DNA of 32,460 nt from Methanobrevibacter arboriphilus JCM 13429 = DSM 1125 (GTDB taxonomy: Archaea; Methanobacteriota; Methanobacteria; Methanobacteriales; Methanobacteriaceae): the NCBI RefSeq assembly GCF_002072215.1, contig NZ_JXMW01000013.1:1-32460 (forward strand), in the 5' to 3' direction. A program made the translations under genes and the position numbers. Positions within the stretch are counted from its first letter, which is position 1. Every line of letters starts with the position of its first letter. Shown here one piece after another: positions 10,225-18,826 of this stretch. The notes under the pieces are model-generated. The model ran no database searches. It was not told the DNA's origin and saw nothing but the letters and a program-made list of their open reading frames with translations.

Positions 10225-11451
10225 ATGATAACCATAGCTAATGGAACTGTTTTATGTGGTGCTGATTTAGTAGCTAAAAACACTAATGTCTTAATTGATG
10301 ATGGAAAGATAATTGAAATATCTAAAGATGTTTATGAGGGAGAAATTATTGATGCTACAAATTCAATAGTTTGTCCTAGCTTTTTAAATGCACATACTCA
10401 TATTGGAGATTCTATTATAAAGGATGTGGGAGATGGAAAGTCTATTGAAGAAATTGTAAAACCTCCTAGTGGATTAAAACACATGGCTCTTGAATCCTCT
10501 TCCAATGAGGACATTATTAATTCTATGAAAGACTCAATGTTGGAAATGCTTCAAACTGGAACAACTCATTTTATTGATTATAGGGAAGGGGGTATTAATG
10601 GTGTCAAGCTACTTAAAAAGGCAACTGAGGATATTCCAATTAGTCCAATAGTTTTGGGTCGTGATGATAGTTTTTATGGTGATGATCCTGATTTATCTAA
10701 GATAAAGATAGCTATTCGTAAACTTTTAAAAAATTGTGATGGGATAGCTCCAAGTGGTTTTGGTGAGATAACAGAAGATGTAGCTACTTTGATTGTTACT
10801 GAATGTGAAAAACAAGGTAAAATATCATCTATTCATGCAGGAGAGTATGAAAATCTTCAAACCGATTCTTTAACAAAAAATGGTAAAACTGAAATCCAAA
10901 TGGCTATTGAATCTGGATTTAACCAATTAGTTCATGTTACATCTCCTTTAAAGAATGATTTGGATTTGATTAGAAAAAATAAAAGTAATATTGTACTTTG
11001 TCCTCGTTCCAATGGAGCTTTTTCACTTGGTATTCCTCCACTTTTTGAGATTTTAAAGAATGAAATTAGGCCTCTTATTGGAACTGATAATATAATGATA
11101 AATTCACCTAATATTTTTAGAGAATTAGAATTTACCTTAAAGATAATGAGGGCTTTTTACAAGCATTATATATCTCCAAAGGAAATATTAAAAATGGCAA
11201 CAACAAATGTATATTTAAATAATTCAAAATATGATTCTAATAATAATTCAAATAATGATTTAAACAAAAATTTTAATGATTTTAGTATTTATAAAAAAAT
11301 TAACAAATCTATAATTGATGAGAAAAATAATGTAGAACTATTTATATCAAAAAAAATATCAAAAAATCCATATTTAAGTTTAATTAATAGGTCAGAAACA
11401 AAAGATATAATATGTTTAATGAATAGAGATAAATTAATATATTATGATTAA
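10225..11451 (+). CDS. Amidohydrolase-superfamily metal-dependent hydrolase
   Basis: TIM-barrel hydrolase of the cytosine deaminase/chlorohydrolase (TRZ/ATZ) branch, 408 residues. Expected metal ligands are present: H57 and H59 in NAHTHIGD, H204 in SIHAGEYE, H237 in VHVTSP and D288 in IGTDNI, with an N-terminal beta-sandwich piece (MITIANGTVL...GEIIDATNSIVCPSF). The substrate is not obvious; deamination of a nucleobase, pterin or related ring compound is the family norm. The C-terminus is unusual: after NVYLNN (about 330) comes an Asn/Ser/Lys-rich insert (NSKYDSNNNSNNDLNKNFND) before the closing strand, probably a low-complexity expansion. It has no clear ribosome site and is a single gene on its strand context. 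Confidence 0.85.
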   Translation: MITIANGTVLCGADLVAKNTNVLIDDGKIIEISKDVYEGEIIDATNSIVCPSFLNAHTHIGDSIIKDVGDGKSIEEIVKPPSGLKHMALESSSNEDIINSMKDSMLEMLQTGTTHFIDYREGGINGVKLLKKATEDIPISPIVLGRDDSFYGDDPDLSKIKIAIRKLLKNCDGIAPSGFGEITEDVATLIVTECEKQGKISSIHAGEYENLQTDSLTKNGKTEIQMAIESGFNQLVHVTSPLKNDLDLIRKNKSNIVLCPRSNGAFSLGIPPLFEILKNEIRPLIGTDNIMINSPNIFRELEFTLKIMRAFYKHYISPKEILKMATTNVYLNNSKYDSNNNSNNDLNKNFNDFSIYKKINKSIIDEKNNVELFISKKISKNPYLSLINRSETKDIICLMNRDKLIYYD

Positions 11452-11792
11452 TAAATCTATTTATATCTAGTAAGTTATTTAATTTTATGACAAATATTAT
11501 ATTAATATAATTATGTTATTTAATTTTATAATAAATTGTATTAATATGTGTTTTTGTATTTCTATGTAAATTAGATTAAATTAGGTTATAAAATATAGAA
11601 TTGTAAAAATGTATAGAATTGTAAAAATGAAATATATAAAAATAAAATATATAAAAATAAATATTAATATAATTAATGAAATATTAATATAATTTTTTAT
11701 AAGCTGTCATTTTAGTGGTATTGATAGTAATAAATAAAAATCGTGTTAAAATATTTAATTATTGAGTTTAACAAGGATTAACGAGGGATAAA
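11452..11792. other. Intergenic region before uspA
   Basis: AT-rich, with a short direct repeat AAATATATAAAAATA at about 11629-11660 and no gene. GAGGGAT at 11784-11790 is the ribosome site of the following gene. Confidence 0.5.
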
Positions 11793-12224
11793 ATGTATAA
11801 AAAAATATTATTGCCTACTGATGGTTCAAAATTTGCAGAAAAAGCAGAAAAACATGCTCTATTTCTTGCAGAAGCAAGTGGGGCAGAAATTATTGCTTTG
11901 AGTGTCGTTGAAACAAGCTTTTCTATTGGTCTTCCTTCTGATGATACAATATTCCAAATAAACCAGTTACTTAAGAAAGAAACTGAGAAAAATCTTCAAA
12001 AAGTAGAAAAAATGAAAGAAGAATGTGCTAGTGATGTTAAAATAACTTTAAAAGTAGATGAAGGTTCTCCTGCTGAAGTCATTTTAGAAACTATTGAAAA
12101 AGAAGATATAGACTTAGTTGTAATGGGTAGTTCTGGAAAAACTGGGTTTGATAGATTTATTATGGGTAGTGTAGCTGAAAAAGTTGTTAAAGCTGCAGAA
12201 TGCTCAGTTCTTGTTGTTTATTAA
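11793..12224 (+). CDS. Universal stress protein, UspA family
   Basis: Single Usp domain of 143 residues, the standard length. It starts [12 protein letters not shown] with D10 in the nucleotide pocket and ends with the ATP-binding pattern G-x2-G-x9-G-S as [15 protein letters not shown], followed by the SVLVVY strand. Such ATP-binding Usp proteins are cytoplasmic dimers involved in stress or energy-state responses; the precise partner is unknown. A good ribosome site (GAGGGAT) precedes the ATG. The next gene encodes a four-CBS protein, also a predicted adenine-nucleotide sensor, but 304 nt separate them, so they are probably independently transcribed. Confidence 0.95.
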   Translation: MYKKILLPTDGSKFAEKAEKHALFLAEASGAEIIALSVVETSFSIGLPSDDTIFQINQLLKKETEKNLQKVEKMKEECASDVKITLKVDEGSPAEVILETIEKEDIDLVVMGSSGKTGFDRFIMGSVAEKVVKAAECSVLVVY

Positions 12225-12528
12225 TAGTATGGCGATGTAATAATATATTAAATTTAGTAATATATTGTTTATATTATTATATTACTCTATTATATAATGT
12301 GTCTGAATAATTTTAATTATAATTGTATTTGAATAACTTTAATAAATTTTTTAATAAATTTTTTAATAAATTTTCAATAAATTTTCAATAAGTTTTTAAT
12401 AAACCTTATGAATAAGTATAGATAAATCTTATTAATGGTTAGATTAATACAATTTTATGAATGTTTAGATTAATACAATTTTTTGATTTAATTTGATTTA
12501 ATTTGGTGTTTTTTAATTGGTGTTTTGA
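12225..12528. repeat. Intergenic with short tandem AATAAATTTTTT repeats
   Basis: At 12339-12403 a 12-nt unit AATAAATTTTTT/AATAAATTTTCA is repeated about five times. A second doublet, TTAGATTAATACAATTTT, occurs at about 12439-12482. No gene is seen. Confidence 0.55.
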
Positions 12529-13365
12529 ATGTTGATTAAAGATATAGTTTCTAAAGACCCTATTCATGTTTCTGTTCCTGGAAATCGTGAAAAAGCTTTG
12601 GAACTTATGAGAAAAAAGAAAATTTCTGGTTTACCTGTTACTAAAGAAGGAACTAATCAATTAGTAGGAATATTGACTAGGTCTGATCTTATTGGAAATC
12701 CTGATGAGGAACAAATAGCTCTTATAATGTCTAGAGATATTATTACTGCTGAATTGGATGATGATGTTGCTGAAACTGCTTCTAAAATGATAAAAAATAA
12801 TATAAGGAGAGTTCCTGTTGTTAAAAATGGAAGTTTAATTGGAATTGTAACTTCATCTGATATAGTATCTTTAGCTATTTCAGAAATGAATATAAATGAT
12901 CCTATTGAAGATTATATGATTAAAAATGTTCCAACTACTTGGGATCAGTCTCCTTTAAATGTATCATTTGAAGTTATGAGGTTTTTTAATCTTAAATGTG
13001 TTATTGCTTTAAATAATGATGCTAAAATGAGTGGGATTCTTACAGAAACAGATTTTATCAATGAAAGTGAAGTTGTATCTGAAACGAGTGTTCATAACTC
13101 TAGTGTTGGGACAGAAGGAGACAAATGGTCTTGGGATAGTACTAGTGTTCTTTATGTTGAAAAAAATCATCTTAAATTCTCTGATAAGGTTGTTAAAGAT
13201 GTTTCAACTGTTAGAGTTACCACGGTCAATACTAAAACTAAAGTTTCTGACTGTGCTAAAAAAATGAGAATTGAACATATTGAGCAAATTCCAGTTATTG
13301 GCATTGAAGGGAATTTAGTTGGATTAATAAGGGCTAATGATCTTCTTAGAGCTTTAACTGATTAG
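12529..13365 (+). CDS. Protein with four CBS domains
   Basis: The 278 residues are made almost only of CBS domains: about 1-57 ([14 protein letters not shown]...[10 protein letters not shown]), 62-117 (IMSRDIITA...[10 protein letters not shown]), 123-178 ([10 protein letters not shown]...[10 protein letters not shown]) and 222-278 ([11 protein letters not shown]...[14 protein letters not shown]). Each ends in the G-I/L-x-T/R-x-x-D pattern used to bind adenosine nucleotides or S-adenosylmethionine. A linker with Ser/Glu/Trp (180-220) separates domains three and four. No catalytic or DNA-binding domain is attached, so it probably senses ligand and acts on a partner. GGTG at 12512-12524 lies upstream of the ATG. 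The short overlapping frame at 13031-13267 is a shadow. Confidence 0.93.
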   Translation: MLIKDIVSKDPIHVSVPGNREKALELMRKKKISGLPVTKEGTNQLVGILTRSDLIGNPDEEQIALIMSRDIITAELDDDVAETASKMIKNNIRRVPVVKNGSLIGIVTSSDIVSLAISEMNINDPIEDYMIKNVPTTWDQSPLNVSFEVMRFFNLKCVIALNNDAKMSGILTETDFINESEVVSETSVHNSSVGTEGDKWSWDSTSVLYVEKNHLKFSDKVVKDVSTVRVTTVNTKTKVSDCAKKMRIEHIEQIPVIGIEGNLVGLIRANDLLRALTD

Positions 13366-13446
13366 ATATTTGATCTTTTCTAAATATTATGAATATTGGT
13401 GATATTATAGATATAAAAATATTTTAAATATCTTATTTTTTAATTC

Positions 13447-13557
13447 TTCTTAATCTTTTTATATTATTTATATTTTTTAATTTTTCTTAATCTTTTTATA
13501 TTATTTATATTTTTTAATTTTTCTTAATCTTTTTATATTATTTTTATTTTTAATTCT
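13447..13557. repeat. 37-nt tandem repeat, three copies
   Basis: A unit beginning TTCTTAATCTTTTTATATTA recurs with an exact 37-nt period (the C of TTCTTAATC lies at 13449, 13486 and 13523). The first two copies are essentially identical and the third degrades at its end. It lies just downstream of the CBS gene. Confidence 0.8.
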
Positions 13558-13647
13558 TTTTATTAATATTTCATCTAAATTTTTTTTAAATATTTTAAAC
13601 TATTTGGTTTGATGAAAATTAAGATTTTAAGAGAAAGAGAGAGAGTT

Positions 13648-13728
13648 TGTCCCCAATTAACAATTTTTAGTTTAAAAGAAGCTATTTTGATTTTTTGGAA
13701 TAATACAATATTTTGTTAATTGAGGACA
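13648..13728. repeat. Short element A with 16-bp inverted ends
   Basis: TGTCCCCAATTAACAA (13648-13663) and TTGTTAATTGAGGACA (13713-13728) are inverted with one mismatch and enclose 49 nt of AT-rich DNA. It shares the TGTCCYCAAT end with element B at 13947-14049. MITE-like, or a large hairpin; no target duplication was identified. Confidence 0.6.
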
Positions 13729-13786
13729 TATTTAGTGATATGATTATTCACGTGTTTGGGTATCACCATTATTAATATTGTTTTCA

Positions 13787-13815
13787 TAGTATATAAATAT
13801 TTAGGTATGCCTAAA
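13787..13815 (+). promoter_or_regulatory. TATA box with DtxR-like palindrome, no gene behind it
   Basis: ATATAAATA at 13791-13799 resembles an archaeal TATA box. Directly abutting it is TTTAGG-TATG-CCTAAA (13800-13815), a 6-bp inverted repeat with the TTAGG...CCTAA core of DtxR/MntR/IdeR metal-dependent repressor sites. The position just after TATA is ideal for metal-dependent repression. No reading frame of reasonable length follows before element B, so the promoter looks orphaned. Confidence 0.5.
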
Positions 13816-13946
13816 CTTTATAGTATTTAAAAATTTTAATCAATATTGTTAATATAAAAATCTTTTATAGGAATAATATTTATTAAAAATAATAGTATTA
13901 AAAAAAATAGTATTAAAAATAATAGGTTTGATTTTAAAAAGAAGTT

Positions 13947-14049
13947 AATGTCCTCAATATACTCCTCTTTTTATATTTTGAAGGTTTTTACTCAGATGTT
14001 AGGAATATACTATAAAATGATGTGGTTTTTATAGCTAATTGAGGACATT
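13947..14049. repeat. Short element B with 12-bp perfect inverted ends
   Basis: AATGTCCTCAAT (13947-13958) and ATTGAGGACATT (14038-14049) are perfect inverted repeats enclosing 79 nt. They match the ends of element A, so there are four related ends within 400 nt: two facing in and two facing out around the DtxR-like site. Confidence 0.6.
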
Positions 14050-14288
14050 GATATCTTGTTTCAGTAGTATTTGTTTTGATATCAGCAATTATATTATTGT
14101 ATTTAATACTATATATACTTTTCAATTTCATTTTAAAAAATTTAAATAATACTTGAATCAATACTATCACTTGAATTAATATCATATATAATAATAAAAT
14201 AACTTTTTTAGATAAAGTAACTTTTTAGATAAAGCGATTTTTATAAAAATCCGAAAATATTATTTAGTATTAATTACATAGTATTAAC

Positions 14289-14720
14289 ATGGAAGATAGA
14301 CCTTCATTAATAATTAAAACTAAAAAGAACAATATAGTAGTAATAACTAAGTATAATAATGAGATAGCTGAGCATGATATACAGCTGAAATTAGTTTTAG
14401 GTTACTATTGGAAAAATGACTTACCTTTCATAGAAAAGTTCATGGAATTATTAGAGACTGTAATAAAAAGATCTCTAAATCAAGTATTTCCTCATAAAAG
14501 ATTGTCAATAAAGTACAATATTGAATCGAATGATGATTTAGAAGAGGCTTCTATTTATAACATAACTCTATTAGATGTAAAAGCTGATGATAAACCTTTA
14601 GAACTATCTGGAAATGAGATTACTCTTGCGGGTATTGATAATAGGGGCACTATATCTAAAATGACTAGTTTTAGAAGAAAAGTAAATGAAACATTTGAAA
14701 AAGAGCTAATTTTTGAGTGA
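14289..14720 (+). CDS. Conserved-looking protein of unknown function, 143 aa
   Basis: I do not recognise this protein. It is soluble (no signal or membrane segment), with mixed alpha/beta character: a basic N-terminus (MEDRPSLIIKTKKNNIVVITKY), an amphipathic helix around FIEKFMELLETVIKRSLNQ (about 48-66), then alternating strands and an acidic C-terminus (NETFEKELIFE). No cysteine, metal or nucleotide motif is visible. There is no ribosome site before the ATG; a T-rich TATA-like TTTTTATAAAAAT lies about 46-58 nt upstream. It converges on larE with only 38 nt between stops. Coding use looks normal for the window, so I believe it is a real gene. Confidence 0.7.
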   Translation: MEDRPSLIIKTKKNNIVVITKYNNEIAEHDIQLKLVLGYYWKNDLPFIEKFMELLETVIKRSLNQVFPHKRLSIKYNIESNDDLEEASIYNITLLDVKADDKPLELSGNEITLAGIDNRGTISKMTSFRRKVNETFEKELIFE

Positions 14721-14758
14721 TTAATTTTACTTATATTATTTTATTTATATTATTCTAC

Positions 14759-15811
14759 TTATATTATTCTACGAATCATAGGCAGAACTTCAATTAGGAT
14801 ATTTTGGGCATCTTCTTTATCTTTTACTTTACGAGCTACTATTTTTCCATTTTCAAAAAGAGTAACATTACGTCCATTAATATCCAACATAGCTACTCCC
14901 ATTTTTTTTGAACATTTTAATTTACCTAATTTTTCAAGATTTGGACAGGTTTTTCCAATATCAATATTATAGGGTAGCTCGTTTTCAAACATTATTTTAT
15001 TTGCTTCATCTTTACAAGGTTTGTAAATAACTATATCTTTTTTCTCATGATTTTTTGTTCCAATATCTAAAGTAATTTTTTCAAAATTAACTGCTTTTAG
15101 TTCACTTTCAACTAATTTAAGTGTGTTTTTATTAAGAAGAGGATCAATATTCTCTAATTCTATCTGTGCAGTATTTTCTATGTCTCTTACTCGAACTGTT
15201 TCACTATGAGTAAGACTTTTAATAAAATCTTCAGCATATTTAATTCTATTAATCTTTTTAACAGTTATTTCCTGACCAGTTTTTATCCTAGTTGCTAAAC
15301 ATGTTGTAGATTGTGAATATTCAATATTATTTTCGCTTAAATATGTTAAAACATCTTCTTTTTCAATACCTGCATTAACTAAAGGGCTTAGAATATCATT
15401 TTCATAATTTATCATTATTCCTGGCCTATCTTCAAGTAAATCACTTATGTTTGTACCATCAACTATTGTTTCAAAACCTTTTTCCTCTGCTAACTTTTTT
15501 ATATTTGAATACATTATACTTCTACATAAATAACATCGATTAGGATTATTTTCTTTGAATTTGTCTATTTCAAGGAAATTTTCATCAATTATCTCATGTT
15601 CTATTCCTATTGAATCAGCAATTTTCTTTGCATTATTTAAAAAATTAGAAGGCATTATTTCATTGTTAAGTGTAACCGCAAGTATATTATTTGCTACTTT
15701 TTTAGCTAAATAAGCAATTAATGTACTATCTGCACCTCCTGAAAAAGCAATAACAATATCTTTTCCTTTTAGAATTTTTTCTACTTTTTCGATTTTTTTA
15801 GCTAATTTCAT
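14759..15811 (-). CDS. larE: LarE-like PP-loop sulfur transferase with extra C-terminal domain
   Basis: ATP-dependent sulfur transferase family. Bacterial LarE adenylates a pyridinium cofactor precursor and donates sulfur for the nickel-pincer cofactor; archaeal versions may supply sulfur elsewhere. The PP-loop SGGADS is at 24-29. Three cysteines sit where [4Fe-4S]-type LarE proteins have theirs: C93 and C96 in NRCYLC and C171 in STTCLATR. Typical LarE is about 270 residues. Here 350 are present, and after about 255 there is an added domain with C266, C289 and C300 and a strand-rich tail (GVAMLDINGRNVTLFENGK). This could bind metal or an Fe-S cluster. The upstream site is weak (TAGGT). Cofactor role is uncertain, family fairly sure. 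Confidence 0.87.
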   Translation of the reverse strand: MKLAKKIEKVEKILKGKDIVIAFSGGADSTLIAYLAKKVANNILAVTLNNEIMPSNFLNNAKKIADSIGIEHEIIDENFLEIDKFKENNPNRCYLCRSIMYSNIKKLAEEKGFETIVDGTNISDLLEDRPGIMINYENDILSPLVNAGIEKEDVLTYLSENNIEYSQSTTCLATRIKTGQEITVKKINRIKYAEDFIKSLTHSETVRVRDIENTAQIELENIDPLLNKNTLKLVESELKAVNFEKITLDIGTKNHEKKDIVIYKPCKDEANKIMFENELPYNIDIGKTCPNLEKLGKLKCSKKMGVAMLDINGRNVTLFENGKIVARKVKDKEDAQNILIEVLPMIRRII

Positions 15812-16183
15812 GATCTTAAAACCTACATTCTATTTATTCATACTAATTTTTTTATATTTCTTTATTTAACAATAGTAATAAATATTTTTCCTTATTTTCT
15901 AATACTTATATTAGATATTCTATTTATATTTTTATTTATTTTATCTTATTTTTCTTAAATATTTATAAAAACAGTTTTTTCATAGAATAAACTCTATTTT
16001 TTGAAATTTCATTAAAAATAGTGGTATCCGCAATATTTATTTAAAAATATCAATGATAAAAAATTTGATAAAAAATGGAAATATTATAATTCTCAAGTAT
16101 ATATTTAATAAAACCAAAAAATTTCATTTTTTTATAGTTTTTTATTTATACTTTATTTTCTATTATTTTTATATTTAGGGGAC
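15812..16183. other. Intergenic region upstream of larE
   Basis: AT-rich, with no gene seen. It contains the larE promoter side (T-rich stretches at about 15840-15960) and nothing structured that I can defend. Confidence 0.45.
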
Positions 16184-16361
16184 TATTAGAAAAGTAGTTG
16201 ATAAAATGATAAATTTTAAGTTCTTTTTTTAAAAAATTTGGAGTGAGATTCATTTTCTTGAATCTCAAGCTATGTAGCTAGGTTTATATTATTTTTTCTA
16301 ATATTTAAATTTTCTTATTATTATTATTACTAATTTTTATTATAGTAATATTCATATATTT
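16184..16361 (-). ncRNA. Candidate small RNA / intergenic repeat, copy 1
   Basis: Shares blocks with 28879-29035: TATTAGAAAAGTAGTT at one end, the hairpin in the middle, and an ATTATAGTAATATT block at the other. Read on the minus strand, an A/T-rich TATA-like stretch (AATAATATAA) is followed by TAGCTTGAGATTCA-loop-TGAATCTCACTC (arms at plus 16259-16266 and 16245-16252) and then AAATTTTTT. Promoter, hairpin and T-run suggest a small transcript, but it could also be a terminator-bearing repeat or a relic. Confidence 0.4.
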
Positions 16362-16387
16362 TTTATTACATATTTTTTTATCGTGGT

Positions 16388-16616
16388 ATTACTAAGTTCC
16401 TAAGTTGTAGAGTTTATCTTTTTTGGGGAAACAGTGTCTCTGATTCTCTTCTATAACTATAAAGGGGTGTTAGTATATCAGATAATTTAAATATATTTTT
16501 ATAAAAGCTTTCACAATATCAATTATTTGTATTGCTAACCTTCTGATTAAATTGAATATTTAAGGAAGTTTACGGAAGTTAATGTACCATATTTTCCCTT
16601 TATCTAGTTTTCTCAT
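16388..16616 (-). pseudogene. Decayed transposase relic
   Basis: On the minus strand an ATG at 16616 opens MRKLDKGKIWYINFRKLP and then stops. Readable pieces continue in shifted frames (IRRLAIQIIDIVKAFIKIYL, LSDILTPLYSYREES) and end in YNLGT before paired stops at about 16388-16395. The 19 nt encoding that end (16393-16411) recur exactly at 21585-21603. The K-L-x-x-x-K-I-x-x-I opening resembles HTH-type archaeal transposases, but this is only a likeness. Upstream, 16617-16700 has more readable fragments (GENHKIFPKRLLLDKKHPEL), perhaps from the same relic. Confidence 0.35.
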
Positions 16617-16725
16617 GACATTTATATGATTTTTATTAGTTCAGGGTGTTTTTTATCTAGTAAAAGTCTCTTAGGGAAGATTTTATGGTTTTCGCCCCTA
16701 TAATATTTTTTTTATTTCAATTAAT

Positions 16726-17364
16726 TCATTTTAAATCTTTTATGTATTTTAAAACAGCTATTGCGTCTTGTTTTTTAACATCAACAAGTTCAACAATAAA
16801 ATCTATTAATTTTTCTTTTTTTCCTTCATCAATACTTGAGTTTTTAAAAATATTGTAATATGTTCTTTTAGGATAATAAATGGATTTAGCTACACTTATT
16901 AATTCTTTTCTTTCATCATCATTAATAATGCCTGATTTCACTGCTTCTTTAAATTTATAATCAACATTTACCAATGCTTCAGAAAATGGCTCTCCAGTTG
17001 CACTGTCAAAAACAATAGCTACATCATCATCAGATTCAATGTTTCCTGATGAGTATTCATTATAAACATATCCAATTCCCTTCATTCCAAGACTATCTAA
17101 CTCAGATGCTCTAAGAGCACCCATACTTCCTCCACCAACTATTGTTATCCCCTTGTTTATAGCTTCTATAATTTCTTTATGTCCAACAGCAGGACTTTGA
17201 TGAAAAACACCATCTATTATACCAATAATATCTGGAGAATCTTGCATTGCTTTTAAAATATCTCCCCTTTGAATTGGTTCTCGGTAATCTGCTTTTAATA
17301 TTTTAGATGCTTCTTCAATCGATAGTGAAGGCCCAGTAAATATTATTATCTTTTTTTCATCCAT
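16726..17364 (-). CDS. tfuA: TfuA-related McrA-glycine thioamidation protein
   Basis: Works with the YcaO enzyme encoded just upstream to turn a glycine of methyl-coenzyme M reductase subunit A into thioglycine. TfuA is thought to deliver sulfur to the YcaO reaction, for example from a thiocarboxylated carrier protein. The 212 residues form one TfuA domain: IIIFTGPSLSIEEA at the N-terminus, IGIIDGVFHQSPAVGHKEI (46-64), and the glycine-rich IVGGGSMGALRASEL (75-89), characteristic of the family. The gene starts 64 nt after the ycaO stop on the same strand, so the two are almost certainly co-transcribed. There is no strong ribosome site before the ATG, which fits translation from the ycaO message. 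Confidence 0.93.
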   Translation of the reverse strand: MDEKKIIIFTGPSLSIEEASKILKADYREPIQRGDILKAMQDSPDIIGIIDGVFHQSPAVGHKEIIEAINKGITIVGGGSMGALRASELDSLGMKGIGYVYNEYSSGNIESDDDVAIVFDSATGEPFSEALVNVDYKFKEAVKSGIINDDERKELISVAKSIYYPKRTYYNIFKNSSIDEGKKEKLIDFIVELVDVKKQDAIAVLKYIKDLK

Positions 17365-17428
17365 TTTATCTTTTTTAGATTTAATTAGTATATTATTATA
17401 ATTTTTCTAATTATTATAATTCTTTTAT

Positions 17429-18658
17429 CTATTTAAATTTCATCCAACGTTTCCCAACTCTATCAGGATCAATTGAAAAGTTTTCAGTTCCTGGAATAAT
17501 TACCCTAACTACATTTATTCCAATTTCTTTTCTTGTAAGATTTTTAAATAATATTTTATCGATATTATTCCTTTTCAATTCATTAGTTGTTATTTCTATA
17601 TCTTTTTTCAATGAATCAGTACTTTTATCCTCAATATCACTTAAATCAACTATATCATCGTTTTCTTGTTCTTCAAAATAATGTTTATTGATTTTTTTCA
17701 TACGTTCATAACCAGCTTTACGCATTAAAACTGCTCTTGAAGTATCTTCTCTTGTCCCATGGATTTGTGTAGCTCTACTTTGTGCTACTTCAGTTAAAGC
17801 TCTCATAACTGCAATTTCTGGGTTTAAATGAGTACCAATTCCAAGTGTTAAAAGTGCAGGGTCTTTAAGTATTGTGTCATCTGCTGTAGCTGCAATTGTT
17901 GGAATGGCTATATCTGCAGTTAAATCCATGAGTTTTATATTGATAGATTCTTTTTTAAACTTTTCAAGTAATTCATTGATTAAAGGATTTTCTATATTAT
18001 CAATATTTATACATTTTTTATTTTTCTTAGTTAACTCAAAAATACTCCAGGCATCCCTTTCTATTACTTCAAGCATTCCATGAAGAACAGCTTCTTCTAG
18101 AACATTTCCAGAAGCTAAACCATTGGTGTTTCCTTTAAAAATAGCTGATGTGTTTTTCGCATCTTTAGGAATATATGGATGAAAAATCGCATTAGATGGA
18201 ATATAATAATCATTTTCTGTGATTATATCTTTTGTTAGAGTCCATTCTATCTTTCTTTCTTTTTCAAAGTCCAAACTTTTAACTTCATTTGATATAATCA
18301 GATCATCTGGATGGATAAATTTCTCACCATCCATCTCACTTAAAGTAGCTAATTTGGAGTTTTCATCATCAATGCTTTGTTTTTCTGCAGAGTATCTTTC
18401 AAAGCCTTCCATCATAGCTGATGCTTTAGCTTGGTCTTTTTTAGCTCCTTTTCCAGCATAAATACTCACCCCTCCATCTTGTGCTGTGGGTCGAATAGCT
18501 GAAAATACAGGAATTCCTATTCTGTCTAAGTGGGTTATATCAGTAACTCTAGTTATTCCAGCTATTTTTAACTTGTCTTTATATTCAGCTATTGTTTTAG
18601 AAGGTTCTATAGCTCTGTGTGTACATGAAAAATAGCTAATTTGGATATCTGAAAACAT
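17429..18658 (-). CDS. ycaO: YcaO-type McrA-glycine thioamide synthetase
   Basis: ATP-dependent enzyme that phosphorylates a backbone amide and, with TfuA, converts it to a thioamide; in methanogens the target is the active-site glycine of McrA. The frame is open from a GTG at 18667, but I choose the ATG at 18658, which has a GTGGT-like site just upstream and gives the usual opening before SYFSCTHRAI. YcaO signatures are present: ASAMMEGFERYSAE, EAVLHGMLEVIERDAW and ALTEVAQSRATQIHG carry the Glu/Gln/Arg residues that hold Mg-ATP. An acidic linker (EEQENDDIVDLSDIEDKS) lies before the C-terminal domain. About 410 residues is normal. First gene of the ycaO-tfuA pair. Confidence 0.94.
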   Translation of the reverse strand: MFSDIQISYFSCTHRAIEPSKTIAEYKDKLKIAGITRVTDITHLDRIGIPVFSAIRPTAQDGGVSIYAGKGAKKDQAKASAMMEGFERYSAEKQSIDDENSKLATLSEMDGEKFIHPDDLIISNEVKSLDFEKERKIEWTLTKDIITENDYYIPSNAIFHPYIPKDAKNTSAIFKGNTNGLASGNVLEEAVLHGMLEVIERDAWSIFELTKKNKKCINIDNIENPLINELLEKFKKESINIKLMDLTADIAIPTIAATADDTILKDPALLTLGIGTHLNPEIAVMRALTEVAQSRATQIHGTREDTSRAVLMRKAGYERMKKINKHYFEEQENDDIVDLSDIEDKSTDSLKKDIEITTNELKRNNIDKILFKNLTRKEIGINVVRVIIPGTENFSIDPDRVGKRWMKFK

Positions 18659-18826
18659 GCTAACCACTTAATTTTATAAAAATATTCTGATTTTATAATT
18701 ATTTCAATTTTATATTTATATTTATTTCAGTTTATAATAATTTTAATTTTACAAATAGGGTTAATTTAATAAATAATTTAAATTTTATAAATAATTTTAA
18801 TATTATAAATAATTTTAATTTTTTAA

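Noticed and set aside
13988-14185. 65-codon minus-strand frame between element B and the unknown gene
   Set aside because: Overlaps the inverted end of element B, low complexity, no ribosome site; not a credible gene.
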